Shown here: positions 1-7,136 of the stretch, one piece after another
How the letters are laid out: each line of letters begins with the position of its first letter
How positions within the stretch are numbered: the first letter of the stretch is position 1
Assembly (NCBI RefSeq): GCF_000243415.2
Contig: NZ_KI912270.1
Span: 6,591,837-6,655,836, forward strand
Source: Mycolicibacterium tusciae JS617
Lineage (GTDB): Bacteria; Actinomycetota; Actinomycetes; Mycobacteriales; Mycobacteriaceae
Direction: 5' to 3'
Length of the DNA: 64,000 nucleotides
The notes under the pieces: model-generated
Told to the model about the DNA's origin: nothing
Database searches by the model: none
The model's input: only the letters and a program-made list of their open reading frames with translations
Made by a program: the position numbers and the translations under genes

Positions 1-8
1 GCGCGGTT

Positions 9-293
9 GTGAAGATCCCCGACGACGAAACCCTGCCCCGCGACAACGGAGACCTCGTCTTCGACGCCCCGTGGCAGGCCAGGGCGCTGGGCATCGCCGT
101 CGCAGTGGTCGAAGCGCTCGGTCTGCCATGGGATGCGTTCCGGCACCGTCTGGCCGAAGAGATCGCCGCCGACCCACAGCGTCCGTACTACGACAGCTGG
201 GGCAGGGCACTCGAGTCGATGGTGATTGACCTCGGCCTGGCTTCGCCCGCTGCGCTCGACGCGGCCACGCCGACGCAACGCGCGCCGCTCTAA
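9..293 (+). CDS. nitrile hydratase accessory/activator-like protein, possibly 5'-truncated
   Basis: A 94-residue protein resembling nitrile hydratase accessory proteins, which assist metal insertion into nitrile hydratase and resemble its beta-subunit N-terminal domain. The visible family signature is an LPRDNGDLVFDAPWQARALG opening, a helix with W-x-x-F-R and a late YYDSWGRALE segment. GTG at 9 is the first start codon available, but the codons before it are open, so the true start may lie left of the window. Nitrile hydratase subunit genes are expected upstream. Its relation to the steroid-like cluster to the right is unclear. It may be the edge of a separate nitrile operon. Confidence 0.7.
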   Translation: MKIPDDETLPRDNGDLVFDAPWQARALGIAVAVVEALGLPWDAFRHRLAEEIAADPQRPYYDSWGRALESMVIDLGLASPAALDAATPTQRAPL

Positions 294-301
294 CGCCCAT
301 A

Positions 302-317
302 GTCCGCTCACCGGGAC
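302..317. promoter_or_regulatory. cluster regulatory site 1 (16-bp dyad)
   Basis: GTCCGCTCACCGGGAC, with GTCC and GGAC outer arms. It is the first of nine related sites in the catabolic cluster (by-eye consensus KYCCGMTGACCGGGAC). It lies 67 nt before the GTG at 385 and 70 nt before the preferred ATG at 388. If a promoter is positioned as at the other sites, transcription would begin near 359, leaving a short leader. Confidence 0.55.
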
Positions 318-387
318 CGAGCCTGCGCCGCCGTATGTCACGATGCCAGTCTGAGTGTTGACCCAATTGTCGGTGACGGGATCGGTG

Positions 388-1245
388 ATGGCAGCGGAAT
401 TGACTTACGACGGCACGCTTCGCCAGGTGGAAACCAAGGCGGGCGTTCTTCGCTATCACGAAGCGGGCGCGGGTACTCCCCTGCTGCTCCTGCACGGCTC
501 CGGTCCCGGTGTGACGGGTTGGCGCAATTTCCGCGGCATTCTGAGCACCTTCGCCGAGCGTTACCGCTGCCTCATACTGGAGTTTCCCGGCTTCGGGGTG
601 AGCGACGACTTCGGCGGCCACCCGATGGTCACCGCGTTCGGCGCCGTGGGCACCTTCGTCGACGCGCTGGGTCTGGATTCCGTTGACATCATTGGTAATT
701 CGATGGGTGGCGCCGTCGGCATCAACTACGCGATTCACCAGCCGGCCAAGGTGCGGCGCCTCGTCACCATCGGCGGGATCGGTACCAACATCTTCTCGCC
801 GGGGCCCAGTGAAGGCATCAGGCTTCTGCAGGAGTTTACCGAGAACCCGACTCGGCAGCGGCTGGTCGACTGGTTGAACTCGATGGTGTACGACCCGGCG
901 CTGGTGACCGAGCAACTGATCGAGGAGCGGTGGGCACTGGCCACCGACCCGCCGACGCTGGAGAGTGCCCGGCGCATGTACGGCAAGGCGGCGTTCGCAC
1001 AGATGATGGCGGGCATGCGGGCATCCGACGCCCCGATGCCGTGGGCGATGATGCACAAGCTCGCAGCACCGACGCTGCTGACGTGGGGCCGCGACGACCG
1101 GGTGAGCCCGTTGGACATGGCACTGATCCCGATGCGCACCATTCCCAACGCCGAACTGCACGTGTTTCCGAACTGCGGCCACTGGGCGATGATCGAGGCC
1201 AAAGACGCGTTCGTGTCGACTGTGCTGTCGTTTCTGACTCGCTGA
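388..1245 (+). CDS. alpha/beta-hydrolase, meta-cleavage product (HsaD/BphD-like) hydrolase
   Basis: A 285-residue alpha/beta-hydrolase of the C-C bond hydrolase type, which hydrolyses the dienoate formed by extradiol ring cleavage. In steroid degradation HsaD does this to 4,9-DSHA. Visible features: oxyanion-loop LLHGSGPGVTGW (about 34-45), nucleophile motif GNSMGG with Ser about 105, acid WGRDDRVSP (Asp about 236-237) and histidine CGHWAMIE (His about 265). GSGPG and GNSMGG fit the MCP-hydrolase subgroup better than simple esterases. GTG-ATG at 385-388 is taken as start; GTG 355 is possible. The HsaC-like dioxygenase that would supply its substrate is 5 kb away, and regulatory site 1 lies upstream. 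Function by homology, substrate inferred. Confidence 0.82.
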   Translation: MAAELTYDGTLRQVETKAGVLRYHEAGAGTPLLLLHGSGPGVTGWRNFRGILSTFAERYRCLILEFPGFGVSDDFGGHPMVTAFGAVGTFVDALGLDSVDIIGNSMGGAVGINYAIHQPAKVRRLVTIGGIGTNIFSPGPSEGIRLLQEFTENPTRQRLVDWLNSMVYDPALVTEQLIEERWALATDPPTLESARRMYGKAAFAQMMAGMRASDAPMPWAMMHKLAAPTLLTWGRDDRVSPLDMALIPMRTIPNAELHVFPNCGHWAMIEAKDAFVSTVLSFLTR

Positions 1246-1249
1246 CCCG

Positions 1250-2086
1250 TCAGCGCTGGCTGCTCCCCGCGTCCACGGGAAGCGAAACGGACGTGATGTA
1301 CCGGGCTTCGTCGGAGGCGAGGAACAGGCACGCATTGGCGACGTCGATGGCTTCGACCCACGGGATCGCAAGCATGTTCATCGAACACGCCGCCTCAGCG
1401 AACTCCTCGCGGGTGACGTGCTCGAGGTCTGGCCGGAACGCCCCGCGAACATGGTCGTTCTGGATCATCGGGGTGTCCACGTTGGTCGGATGCACCGTAT
1501 TGACCCGGATATTGTGGGGAGCAAGCTCTTTGGCGAGGCTGCGCATCAGGCCGACGACTCCGTGCTTGGCGGAGGTGTAGTGCGCCACCCCGACCAACCC
1601 CCGCAGACCCGCGATGGAGCTGATCAGAATCATCGACCCGGATCCGCGTTCGATGAGGTGCGGAGCCGTGGCGCGACAGGTCCGCCAGACGCCGCTCAAG
1701 TTGACATCGAGCATTGTCTGCCAGGCTCTTTCGCTGAGCTCCGTGGCCATTCCACGTGACGTGATACCCGCGGTCGCGCAGACGACGTCGAGGCCGCCGA
1801 GTTGTTCGACACCACGGTCGGTCGCGGCCTGCACGGCGTCGGTGTCGCGGACGTCGACAACCTCCGCGACGACCCGGCCGCCCGCTTCGGCCACCAGCCG
1901 GGTGGTTTCGTCCAGATCGGCCGGTGTGGCGGGCGGAACGACGACGGTGTCGACCGCGCCGCAGATGTCGAGCGCGATGATGTCGGCGCCCTCCTGCGCG
2001 AACCGCACCGCCTGCGCACGCCCGATGCCTCGCGCCGCCCCGGTGATCAAGGCGACCTTGCCCTGCAATCGACCCATCGTCGTCAT
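1250..2086 (-). CDS. SDR-family oxidoreductase, mycofactocin-dependent type
   Basis: A 278-residue short-chain dehydrogenase/reductase, expected to interconvert an alcohol and ketone with tightly held NAD. Visible: nucleotide motif TGAARGIGRA (near residues 14-23), a VPPATPADLDETTRLV insertion after beta-2 typical of carveol-dehydrogenase/mycofactocin-coupled SDRs, a CATAG segment in the place of the usual NNAG, active-site Ser in LISSIAG and YTSAK. The C-terminal SDEARYITSVSLPVDAG is also typical. ATG 2086 overlaps the preceding TGA by four bases (ATGA), so it is translationally coupled to the SDR and Baeyer-Villiger enzyme upstream. Likely processes a hydroxy or keto intermediate made by the BVMO. 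Mycofactocin dependence is inferred from subfamily features. Confidence 0.85.
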   Translation of the reverse strand: MTTMGRLQGKVALITGAARGIGRAQAVRFAQEGADIIALDICGAVDTVVVPPATPADLDETTRLVAEAGGRVVAEVVDVRDTDAVQAATDRGVEQLGGLDVVCATAGITSRGMATELSERAWQTMLDVNLSGVWRTCRATAPHLIERGSGSMILISSIAGLRGLVGVAHYTSAKHGVVGLMRSLAKELAPHNIRVNTVHPTNVDTPMIQNDHVRGAFRPDLEHVTREEFAEAACSMNMLAIPWVEAIDVANACLFLASDEARYITSVSLPVDAGSSQR

Positions 2087-2883
2087 ACCTTCTGCGTCAG
2101 GCCGGCATCGACCACGAGTTGGGTCCCGGTGATGTAGCGGGCCTCGTCGGACGCGAGGAACACCACTGCATTCGCGATGTCGACGGGTTCGACCCAACCC
2201 ACCGGCAACAGGTTGCGTGCCTTGAGGACTTCGGCGGCGTCGGCGGCCGTCGGGTTCGGCACGTCGGGACAGAGCCGTCGAAACGTCGCCTCGTTGAGCA
2301 CCATCGCCGTACCTACCGCACCCGGATGAACGGTGTTGACCCGGATTCGCTGCGGACCCAGTTCATTGGCCAGCGTGCGGGCAAGGCCGACCAGCGCATG
2401 CTTGCTTGCGGTGTAATGGGCGGTGTTGGCGGTTCCGCGTAATCCATTGGTGGAGCTGATGATCACCACGGATCCCCCGCTCTCGCCGAAGTGTGGCACC
2501 GCCGACTTCACTGTGTGCCACACCCCGGTCAGATTGATGCCCAGCGTGGTCTGCCACGTCTCCTCGCTGAGCTCCCACACCGGTGCACCCGCGGTGTGTA
2601 CACCGGCGTTGGCGACGACGACATCGAGACGGCCCAGTTCGCCGACGGCTGCGCCGATCGCGTCCGACATCGCTTCGGCGTCACGGACATCGGCACTCGC
2701 GGCCACGCATCGCCGACCGCGATCGCGTACCTGTGTTGCGGTGACGTTCAATTCGTCGGCGACCTCGGCCGCATCGAGGGCGATGACATCCGCGCCTTCG
2801 TCGGCGAACCGTTGGCAGTGCACCCGTCCGGTTCCCCGCGCGGCGCCGGTCACGACGACGACCTTGCCCTGCAGTCCGGACAT
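2083..2883 (-). CDS. SDR-family oxidoreductase
   Basis: A 266-residue classical SDR: TGAARGTGRVH nucleotide loop, NAG in VVANAGVH, catalytic Ser in VIISSTNG and Tyr/Lys in YTASK. The SDEARYITGTQLVVDAG terminus resembles the downstream SDR, so the two are probably duplicated paralogues, but the long insertion after beta-2 is missing here. ATG 2883 shares one base with the BVMO stop (TGATG), preferred over the GTG three bases earlier. Second gene of the leftward BVMO-SDR-SDR operon. It probably oxidises an alcohol before, or after, Baeyer-Villiger ester formation. The order of reactions cannot be read from sequence. Confidence 0.87.
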   Translation of the reverse strand: MSGLQGKVVVVTGAARGTGRVHCQRFADEGADVIALDAAEVADELNVTATQVRDRGRRCVAASADVRDAEAMSDAIGAAVGELGRLDVVVANAGVHTAGAPVWELSEETWQTTLGINLTGVWHTVKSAVPHFGESGGSVVIISSTNGLRGTANTAHYTASKHALVGLARTLANELGPQRIRVNTVHPGAVGTAMVLNEATFRRLCPDVPNPTAADAAEVLKARNLLPVGWVEPVDIANAVVFLASDEARYITGTQLVVDAGLTQKV

Positions 2884-4505
2884 CACGGCGCCTTGGAGAG
2901 GCTGAACCCCTTATAGCCCGCGTTGGCGACCTCGTTGCAGATGTCGAGATAGGCAGCGAACCCGCCGATGAAGAGCATGAAACCCCGTGGCTTACCAGGC
3001 ACGTTCGCCCCCATGTACCAGGAGTTGGCCCTCGTGAACAGTGACGCATCCGCCCGGCGGTTCAGTTCGGCGTTCCAGTCCTCGACGGCGTCGGCCGTCG
3101 CCTCGATGGTGGTGTGACCGTGGTCGTCGAGATAGGTGATGGCATCGGCGATCCAGTTCACGTGGGCTTCTGCATGCAGCACCATGTTCGCCAACACGGC
3201 GGGCGCACCGGGGCCGGACACCAGAAACAGATTCGGGAAATCGTCGACACACAATCCGAGATACGTGCGCGGTCCGTCGGCCCAGTCGTCGCGCAACGTG
3301 TGCCCGGCGCGCCCGACGATGTCGATCTTGGCCAAGGCGCCCGTCATCGCGTCGAACCCGGTGGCGAGCACAATCGCATCGACATCGAAGCGTGCGTCGG
3401 AGGTGTTGATCCCCGTGGCGTCGATGGACTCGATCGGCGTCTTGCGCACGCTGACGAGTTCGACGTGCGGCCGGTTGAAGGTCTGGAAGTAGTTGGTGTC
3501 GGTGCAGATCCGCTTGGTGCCGATCGGATGGTCGTTCGGAATCAGCAGATCGGCGACGTCGGGATCGTCGATTACGGCGCGGACCTTTTCTTCGTAGAAC
3601 CTGCGGGCCTCGTCGTTGGCGTCGATGTCGGTCATCTGGTCGCTGAACGTCTTCGAGAACAACACACCGCCGAGTTCCCACCGCTTTTCGAATGCCGCCC
3701 TGCGCTCCTGTGGGGTGGCCTCCATCGTCAGCTTGGGATGTGCGATGTGCGGCGAGCCGCCACCGCTGCGCCACGACAACCGGCGCCGCTCGTCATAACC
3801 GGCTTTGTAGTCGGCAATGTCCTGCGCTGTCAGCGCTCTATTACCTGCAGGCACACTGAAATTCGGGGAGCGTTGGAAGACGACAAGCTTGTCCGCATGC
3901 TCGGCGATGATCGGGATCGACTGGATGCCGGACGATCCGGTACCGATCACCGCGACACGCTTGCCGGTGAAGTCGACAGCGTCTTTGGGCCAGTGCGCGG
4001 TGTGATACACCTCGCCTGCGAACGTCGACAAGCCTGGGAAGTCCGGCGTCAATGCCGCCGACAGCGGTCCCGTCGCCATCACGGCGAACCGTGCGCTGAC
4101 CGACTCGCCGTTGTCGGCGCTCACTGTCCAGCGCTGCGCGGTGTCGTCGAACACCGCCGACGTGACGCGGGTGTTGAACGCGATGCCGTCGCGCAGGTCG
4201 AGTTTGTCGGCCACCCAGTTCAGGTATCGCAGGATCTCGGCCTGCGTTGCGTACTTCTCCGACCAGTCCCACTCCTGCTCGAGTTCGGTGGAGAACGAGT
4301 AGCAGTAGTCCACGCTCTCCACGTCGCAGCGCGCGCCCGGGTATCGGTTGTAGTACCAGGTCCCGCCAACCTCGGGCGCGGCTTCGAACACCCGCACCGA
4401 CAGGCCCTGCGAGCGCAGCTTGTGCAATGCGTACAGGCCAGCGAACCCCGCACCGACCACGACGGCGTCCACACCCTGGGGTCGTCGTTCTTCCGAGATG
4501 CTCAC
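2883..4505 (-). CDS. Baeyer-Villiger-type flavin monooxygenase
   Basis: A 540-residue class B flavoprotein monooxygenase that should use FAD, NADPH and O2 to convert a ketone to an ester or lactone. Two Rossmann motifs are clear, GAGFAG (18-23) for FAD and GTGSSG (188-193) for NADPH, with the BVMO fingerprint FAGEVYHTAHWP between them (162-173). Length and motifs match cyclohexanone-monooxygenase-like enzymes. GTG 4505 is favoured because a -10-like TACGGT (complement of 4512-4517) lies exactly six bases upstream, a leaderless arrangement. Regulatory site 4548-4563 is 42 nt upstream. First gene of an operon with two SDRs, a common pairing for cyclic alcohol to ketone to lactone conversion. 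Substrate unknown. Confidence 0.9.
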   Translation of the reverse strand: MSISEERRPQGVDAVVVGAGFAGLYALHKLRSQGLSVRVFEAAPEVGGTWYYNRYPGARCDVESVDYCYSFSTELEQEWDWSEKYATQAEILRYLNWVADKLDLRDGIAFNTRVTSAVFDDTAQRWTVSADNGESVSARFAVMATGPLSAALTPDFPGLSTFAGEVYHTAHWPKDAVDFTGKRVAVIGTGSSGIQSIPIIAEHADKLVVFQRSPNFSVPAGNRALTAQDIADYKAGYDERRRLSWRSGGGSPHIAHPKLTMEATPQERRAAFEKRWELGGVLFSKTFSDQMTDIDANDEARRFYEEKVRAVIDDPDVADLLIPNDHPIGTKRICTDTNYFQTFNRPHVELVSVRKTPIESIDATGINTSDARFDVDAIVLATGFDAMTGALAKIDIVGRAGHTLRDDWADGPRTYLGLCVDDFPNLFLVSGPGAPAVLANMVLHAEAHVNWIADAITYLDDHGHTTIEATADAVEDWNAELNRRADASLFTRANSWYMGANVPGKPRGFMLFIGGFAAYLDICNEVANAGYKGFSLSKAP

Positions 4506-4547
4506 GCCGCAACCGTAAGTGTCCGCGCCGGTGCTTACAGGCAGTTT

Positions 4548-4563
4548 TCCCGTTGACCGGACT
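4548..4563. promoter_or_regulatory. cluster regulatory site 2, divergent BVMO/ferredoxin promoter region
   Basis: TCCCGTTGACCGGACT between the divergent BVMO (start 4505) and ferredoxin (start 4637) genes. It lies 42 nt from the BVMO start, the same distance as at the other leftward genes, and 73 nt from the ferredoxin start. A TACAAC at 4584-4589 is a possible rightward -10, but its spacing does not follow the strict pattern. Confidence 0.55.
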
Positions 4564-4636
4564 ATCGCTGCGATCCCGTTCTGTACAACGGACGCACCGC
4601 TCGACCGCCGCGGGTGGAGTCGGCCAGGATCGTCTC

Positions 4637-4945
4637 ATGTCTCGAGCACAACCGTGCGATGCGTCCGTCAGCGCTGCTGTCGGCGCCGCCGTCGACCTGA
4701 ACGGCAGCCGTCACCACCTCCGTTGGCCACGCGACAAGACACTGCTCGACGCGCTGCTTGATGCCGGTATCGACGCGCCGCATTCATGCCGGGAGGGACA
4801 CTGCGGGTCGTGCGTCGCCACTGTGGTGTGCGGTGAAGTCGGCATGGACGCCTGCGACATACTCGAACCCGCAGACCTCGCCGACGGACTCATCCTTGGC
4901 TGCCAGGCCCGGCCGGTCAGCGATGAGGTTCACATCGAGTATTGA
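4637..4945 (+). CDS. stand-alone plant-type [2Fe-2S] ferredoxin
   Basis: A 102-residue ferredoxin with the [2Fe-2S] ligand pattern C-x4-C-x2-C (CREGHCGSC) and a fourth cysteine in GLILGCQARP. This matches the C-terminal domain of oxygenase reductases such as KshB or PaaE, but no FAD/NAD reductase domain is attached and none is encoded in the window. It presumably passes electrons to an oxygenase; the KshA-like Rieske protein at 24-25 kb is the obvious partner. ATG 4637 is used (AGGA at 4626-4629). It is monocistronic or weakly linked to the gene at 5038. The missing reductase must be encoded elsewhere. Confidence 0.85.
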   Translation: MSRAQPCDASVSAAVGAAVDLNGSRHHLRWPRDKTLLDALLDAGIDAPHSCREGHCGSCVATVVCGEVGMDACDILEPADLADGLILGCQARPVSDEVHIEY

Positions 4946-4957
4946 CGCCGATTTCTC

Positions 4958-4973
4958 GTCCGCTGACCGGGAT
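4958..4973. promoter_or_regulatory. cluster regulatory site 3, upstream of the hsaA/hsaC/kstD-like operon
   Basis: GTCCGCTGACCGGGAT, close to consensus, lying just after the ferredoxin stop and 64 nt before ATG 5038. A TAGACC at 5001-5006 is a candidate -10. A start of transcription near 5015 would leave room for the AGGA ribosome-binding site before 5038. Confidence 0.55.
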
Positions 4974-5037
4974 TCAGACCCGAACGGACGTCGTCTGAGA
5001 TAGACCATTAGGCAGCCCACACAGTTAGGACACCAGC

Positions 5038-6219
5038 ATGAGCGAGCGCGTAGTCGACCGGGTGATGGAGCTGGCCGACCAGTTCAAGGAACAAGCCGTC
5101 GAGGCCGAGACGATCGGGCGGTTGACCGACGCCACGGTCAAGTCGATGAAGGCCGCCGGTTCGATCCGACTGCTGCAGCCCAAGAAGCACGGCGGTTACG
5201 AGGTGCACCCGCGTGAATTCGCCGAGACCGTGATGGCCACCGCGGCCCTGGACCCCGCCGCGGGCTGGATCAACGGCGTGGTGGGCGTGCACCCGTATCA
5301 GCTGGCCTACGCAGATCCGCGCGTGGGCGAGGAGGTCTGGGGCGACGACATCGACACCTGGATGGCCTCGCCGTACGCGCCACAGGGCGTGGCCAAACCG
5401 GTCGACGGCGGCTATCTCTTCAACGGTCGTTGGCAATTCAGTTCCGGCACCGATGCCTGTGACTGGATCATCCTCGGCGCCATGCTCGGCGACGCCGATG
5501 GCAAGCCGCTGATGCCCCCGCAGATGCTGCACATGATCCTGCCGCGCTCGGATTACGAGATCGTCGAGGACTCCTGGGACGTGGTGGGCCTGCGCGGCAC
5601 CGGCTCCAAGGATGTCATCGTGCGCGACGCGTTCGTGCCGGAGTACCGCACGATGGATGCGACGAAGGTGATGGACGGAACCGCCCAGCGTGAGGCCGGC
5701 ATGACCGAACCGCTCTATTTGATGCCGTGGTCGACGATGTTTCCGCTGGGGATCTCGGCGGCCACGATCGGTATCGCCGAAGGCGCCCTGGCCGCGCATC
5801 TGGACTACCAACGCGAACGCGTCAACTCCAGCGGGGTCGCCATCAAGGACGATCCGTACGTGATGTACGCCATCGGCGAGGCGGCCGCCGACATCAACGC
5901 CGCCCGCCAGGAACTGTTGGCCAACGCCGACCGCATCTACGACATGGTGGCCGCCGGCCAGGAGGTCAGCTTCGCGGACCGCGCGGCCGGCCGCCGCACG
6001 CAGGTGCGGGCAGTGTGGCGCGCGGTGTCAGCGGTCGACGAGATTTTTGCCCGCTCAGGCGGCAATGCCGCGCGCATGGACAAGCCGTTGCAGCGATATT
6101 GGCGCGATGCACACGTCGGTCAGGCTCACGCGATCCATGTGCCCGGCACGACATACCATGCGTCGGCACTCAGCTCGCTGGGTGTCGAGCCCGAGGGTCT
6201 GCTGCGAGCGCTGATCTGA
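5038..6219 (+). CDS. HsaA-like flavin-dependent monooxygenase (acyl-CoA dehydrogenase fold)
   Basis: A 393-residue group D flavin monooxygenase with the acyl-CoA dehydrogenase fold. Relatives (HsaA, C2-HpaH) hydroxylate phenols using reduced flavin from a separate reductase; HsaA makes the catechol 3,4-DHSA in steroid degradation. The GRWQFSSGTDACDW segment (about 130) and the lack of an acyl-CoA dehydrogenase catalytic Glu context support the monooxygenase over a dehydrogenase. It is immediately followed by an HsaC-like ring-cleavage dioxygenase, the order expected for hydroxylation then meta-cleavage. No HsaB-like flavin reductase is seen nearby. ATG 5038 has AGGA about seven bases upstream. 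Substrate inferred. Confidence 0.85.
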   Translation: MSERVVDRVMELADQFKEQAVEAETIGRLTDATVKSMKAAGSIRLLQPKKHGGYEVHPREFAETVMATAALDPAAGWINGVVGVHPYQLAYADPRVGEEVWGDDIDTWMASPYAPQGVAKPVDGGYLFNGRWQFSSGTDACDWIILGAMLGDADGKPLMPPQMLHMILPRSDYEIVEDSWDVVGLRGTGSKDVIVRDAFVPEYRTMDATKVMDGTAQREAGMTEPLYLMPWSTMFPLGISAATIGIAEGALAAHLDYQRERVNSSGVAIKDDPYVMYAIGEAAADINAARQELLANADRIYDMVAAGQEVSFADRAAGRRTQVRAVWRAVSAVDEIFARSGGNAARMDKPLQRYWRDAHVGQAHAIHVPGTTYHASALSSLGVEPEGLLRALI

Positions 6220-6227
6220 GGATGACG

Positions 6228-7136
6228 ATGAGCGATTTGAAAAGTCTTGGCTACGTTAAGATTCAAGCTTCCGACATCGAACGCTGGCGTCATTTCGCGT
6301 TCAAGGTACTGGGTTTCGCGCAGGGTTCGGGACCGGAGAAGGACGCGCTCTATCTGCGGATGGACGAACGTGCCGCCCGCATCATCGTGGTGCCCGGCGA
6401 CGTGGACAAGATCGTCACCGTGGGTTGGGAAGTGCGCGACCATGCCGCGCTGACCCGGATCAAGTCCACCCTCGATGCCGCGGGTGTGGCGGTCAAGGAA
6501 CTGTCCCCCGCCGAGGCCGACGCCCGCCGGGTGGAAGAGGTGATCGCATTCGACGATCCCGCGGGCACGTCGACCGAGGTCTTCCACGGCGCCGTACTCG
6601 ACCACAGTCCTGTGGTGACGCCCTTTGGCGCCAGGTTCGTCACCGCGGACCAGGGCCTCGGGCACGTGGTACTACCTGCGCTGGATGTGCCGGGACTGTT
6701 CGAGTTCTACACGGAGGTTTTGGGTTTCAAGTCCCGCGGCGCGTTCCGGGTGCCGACGCCGCCGGAGTTCGGTCCGCTGCGCGTGCGGTTCCTCGGCCTC
6801 AATGAACGACACCACAGCCTGGCGATCTGCCCCGCGATGACGCTGCGCGATCCCGGCCTGATTCATCTCATGGTCGAGGTCGACACCCTCGACGCCGTCG
6901 GACAGGCGCTGGACCGGGTGAACAAGGACGGTTTTCAGTTGTCCTCGACGCTGGGCAGGCATACCAACGACAAGATGGTGTCGTTCTATGTGCGCGCCCC
7001 CGGCGACTGGGATATCGAGTTCGGCACCGACGGTATGCGCGTCGACGAAAACCATTACACCGCCGAGGAAATCACGGCCGACAGCTATTGGGGCCATGAG
7101 TGGGTGTCCGACCTGCCGGCGGCCATGCGGCCATGA
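6228..7136 (+). CDS. HsaC/BphC-like extradiol ring-cleavage dioxygenase
   Basis: A 302-residue two-domain vicinal-oxygen-chelate (type I extradiol) dioxygenase that cleaves a catechol next to its hydroxyls using Fe(II) and O2. Metal ligands are visible as His146 (GLGHVVL), His213 (LIHLMVEV) and Glu264 (WDIEFG), with the second-sphere His pair in RHHSLA (195-196). This matches HsaC in length and spacing. ATG 6228 is chosen over ATG 6222 because GAGG at 6218-6221 then sits six bases upstream. It starts eight bases after the HsaA-like stop and overlaps the KstD-like gene by ATGA. Expected role: cleavage of the catechol made by the 5038 product. Confidence 0.9.
   Translation: MSDLKSLGYVKIQASDIERWRHFAFKVLGFAQGSGPEKDALYLRMDERAARIIVVPGDVDKIVTVGWEVRDHAALTRIKSTLDAAGVAVKELSPAEADARRVEEVIAFDDPAGTSTEVFHGAVLDHSPVVTPFGARFVTADQGLGHVVLPALDVPGLFEFYTEVLGFKSRGAFRVPTPPEFGPLRVRFLGLNERHHSLAICPAMTLRDPGLIHLMVEVDTLDAVGQALDRVNKDGFQLSSTLGRHTNDKMVSFYVRAPGDWDIEFGTDGMRVDENHYTAEEITADSYWGHEWVSDLPAAMRP

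Noticed and set aside
930..1580. Frame bridging the end of the hydrolase and the SDR gene
   Set aside because: It reads out of frame through both real genes and has no family resemblance.
4511..4540. GTAAG...CTTAC repeat as a KstR-type operator
   Set aside because: The arms are only five bases with a GC-rich centre and do not match the KstR or KstR2 consensus as I know them. No clear KstR site was found elsewhere in the window.
3114..4556. 480-codon plus-strand frame opposite the BVMO gene
   Set aside because: Arg/Gly/Val-rich translation without domains; the minus-strand frame carries clear FAD and NADPH motifs.
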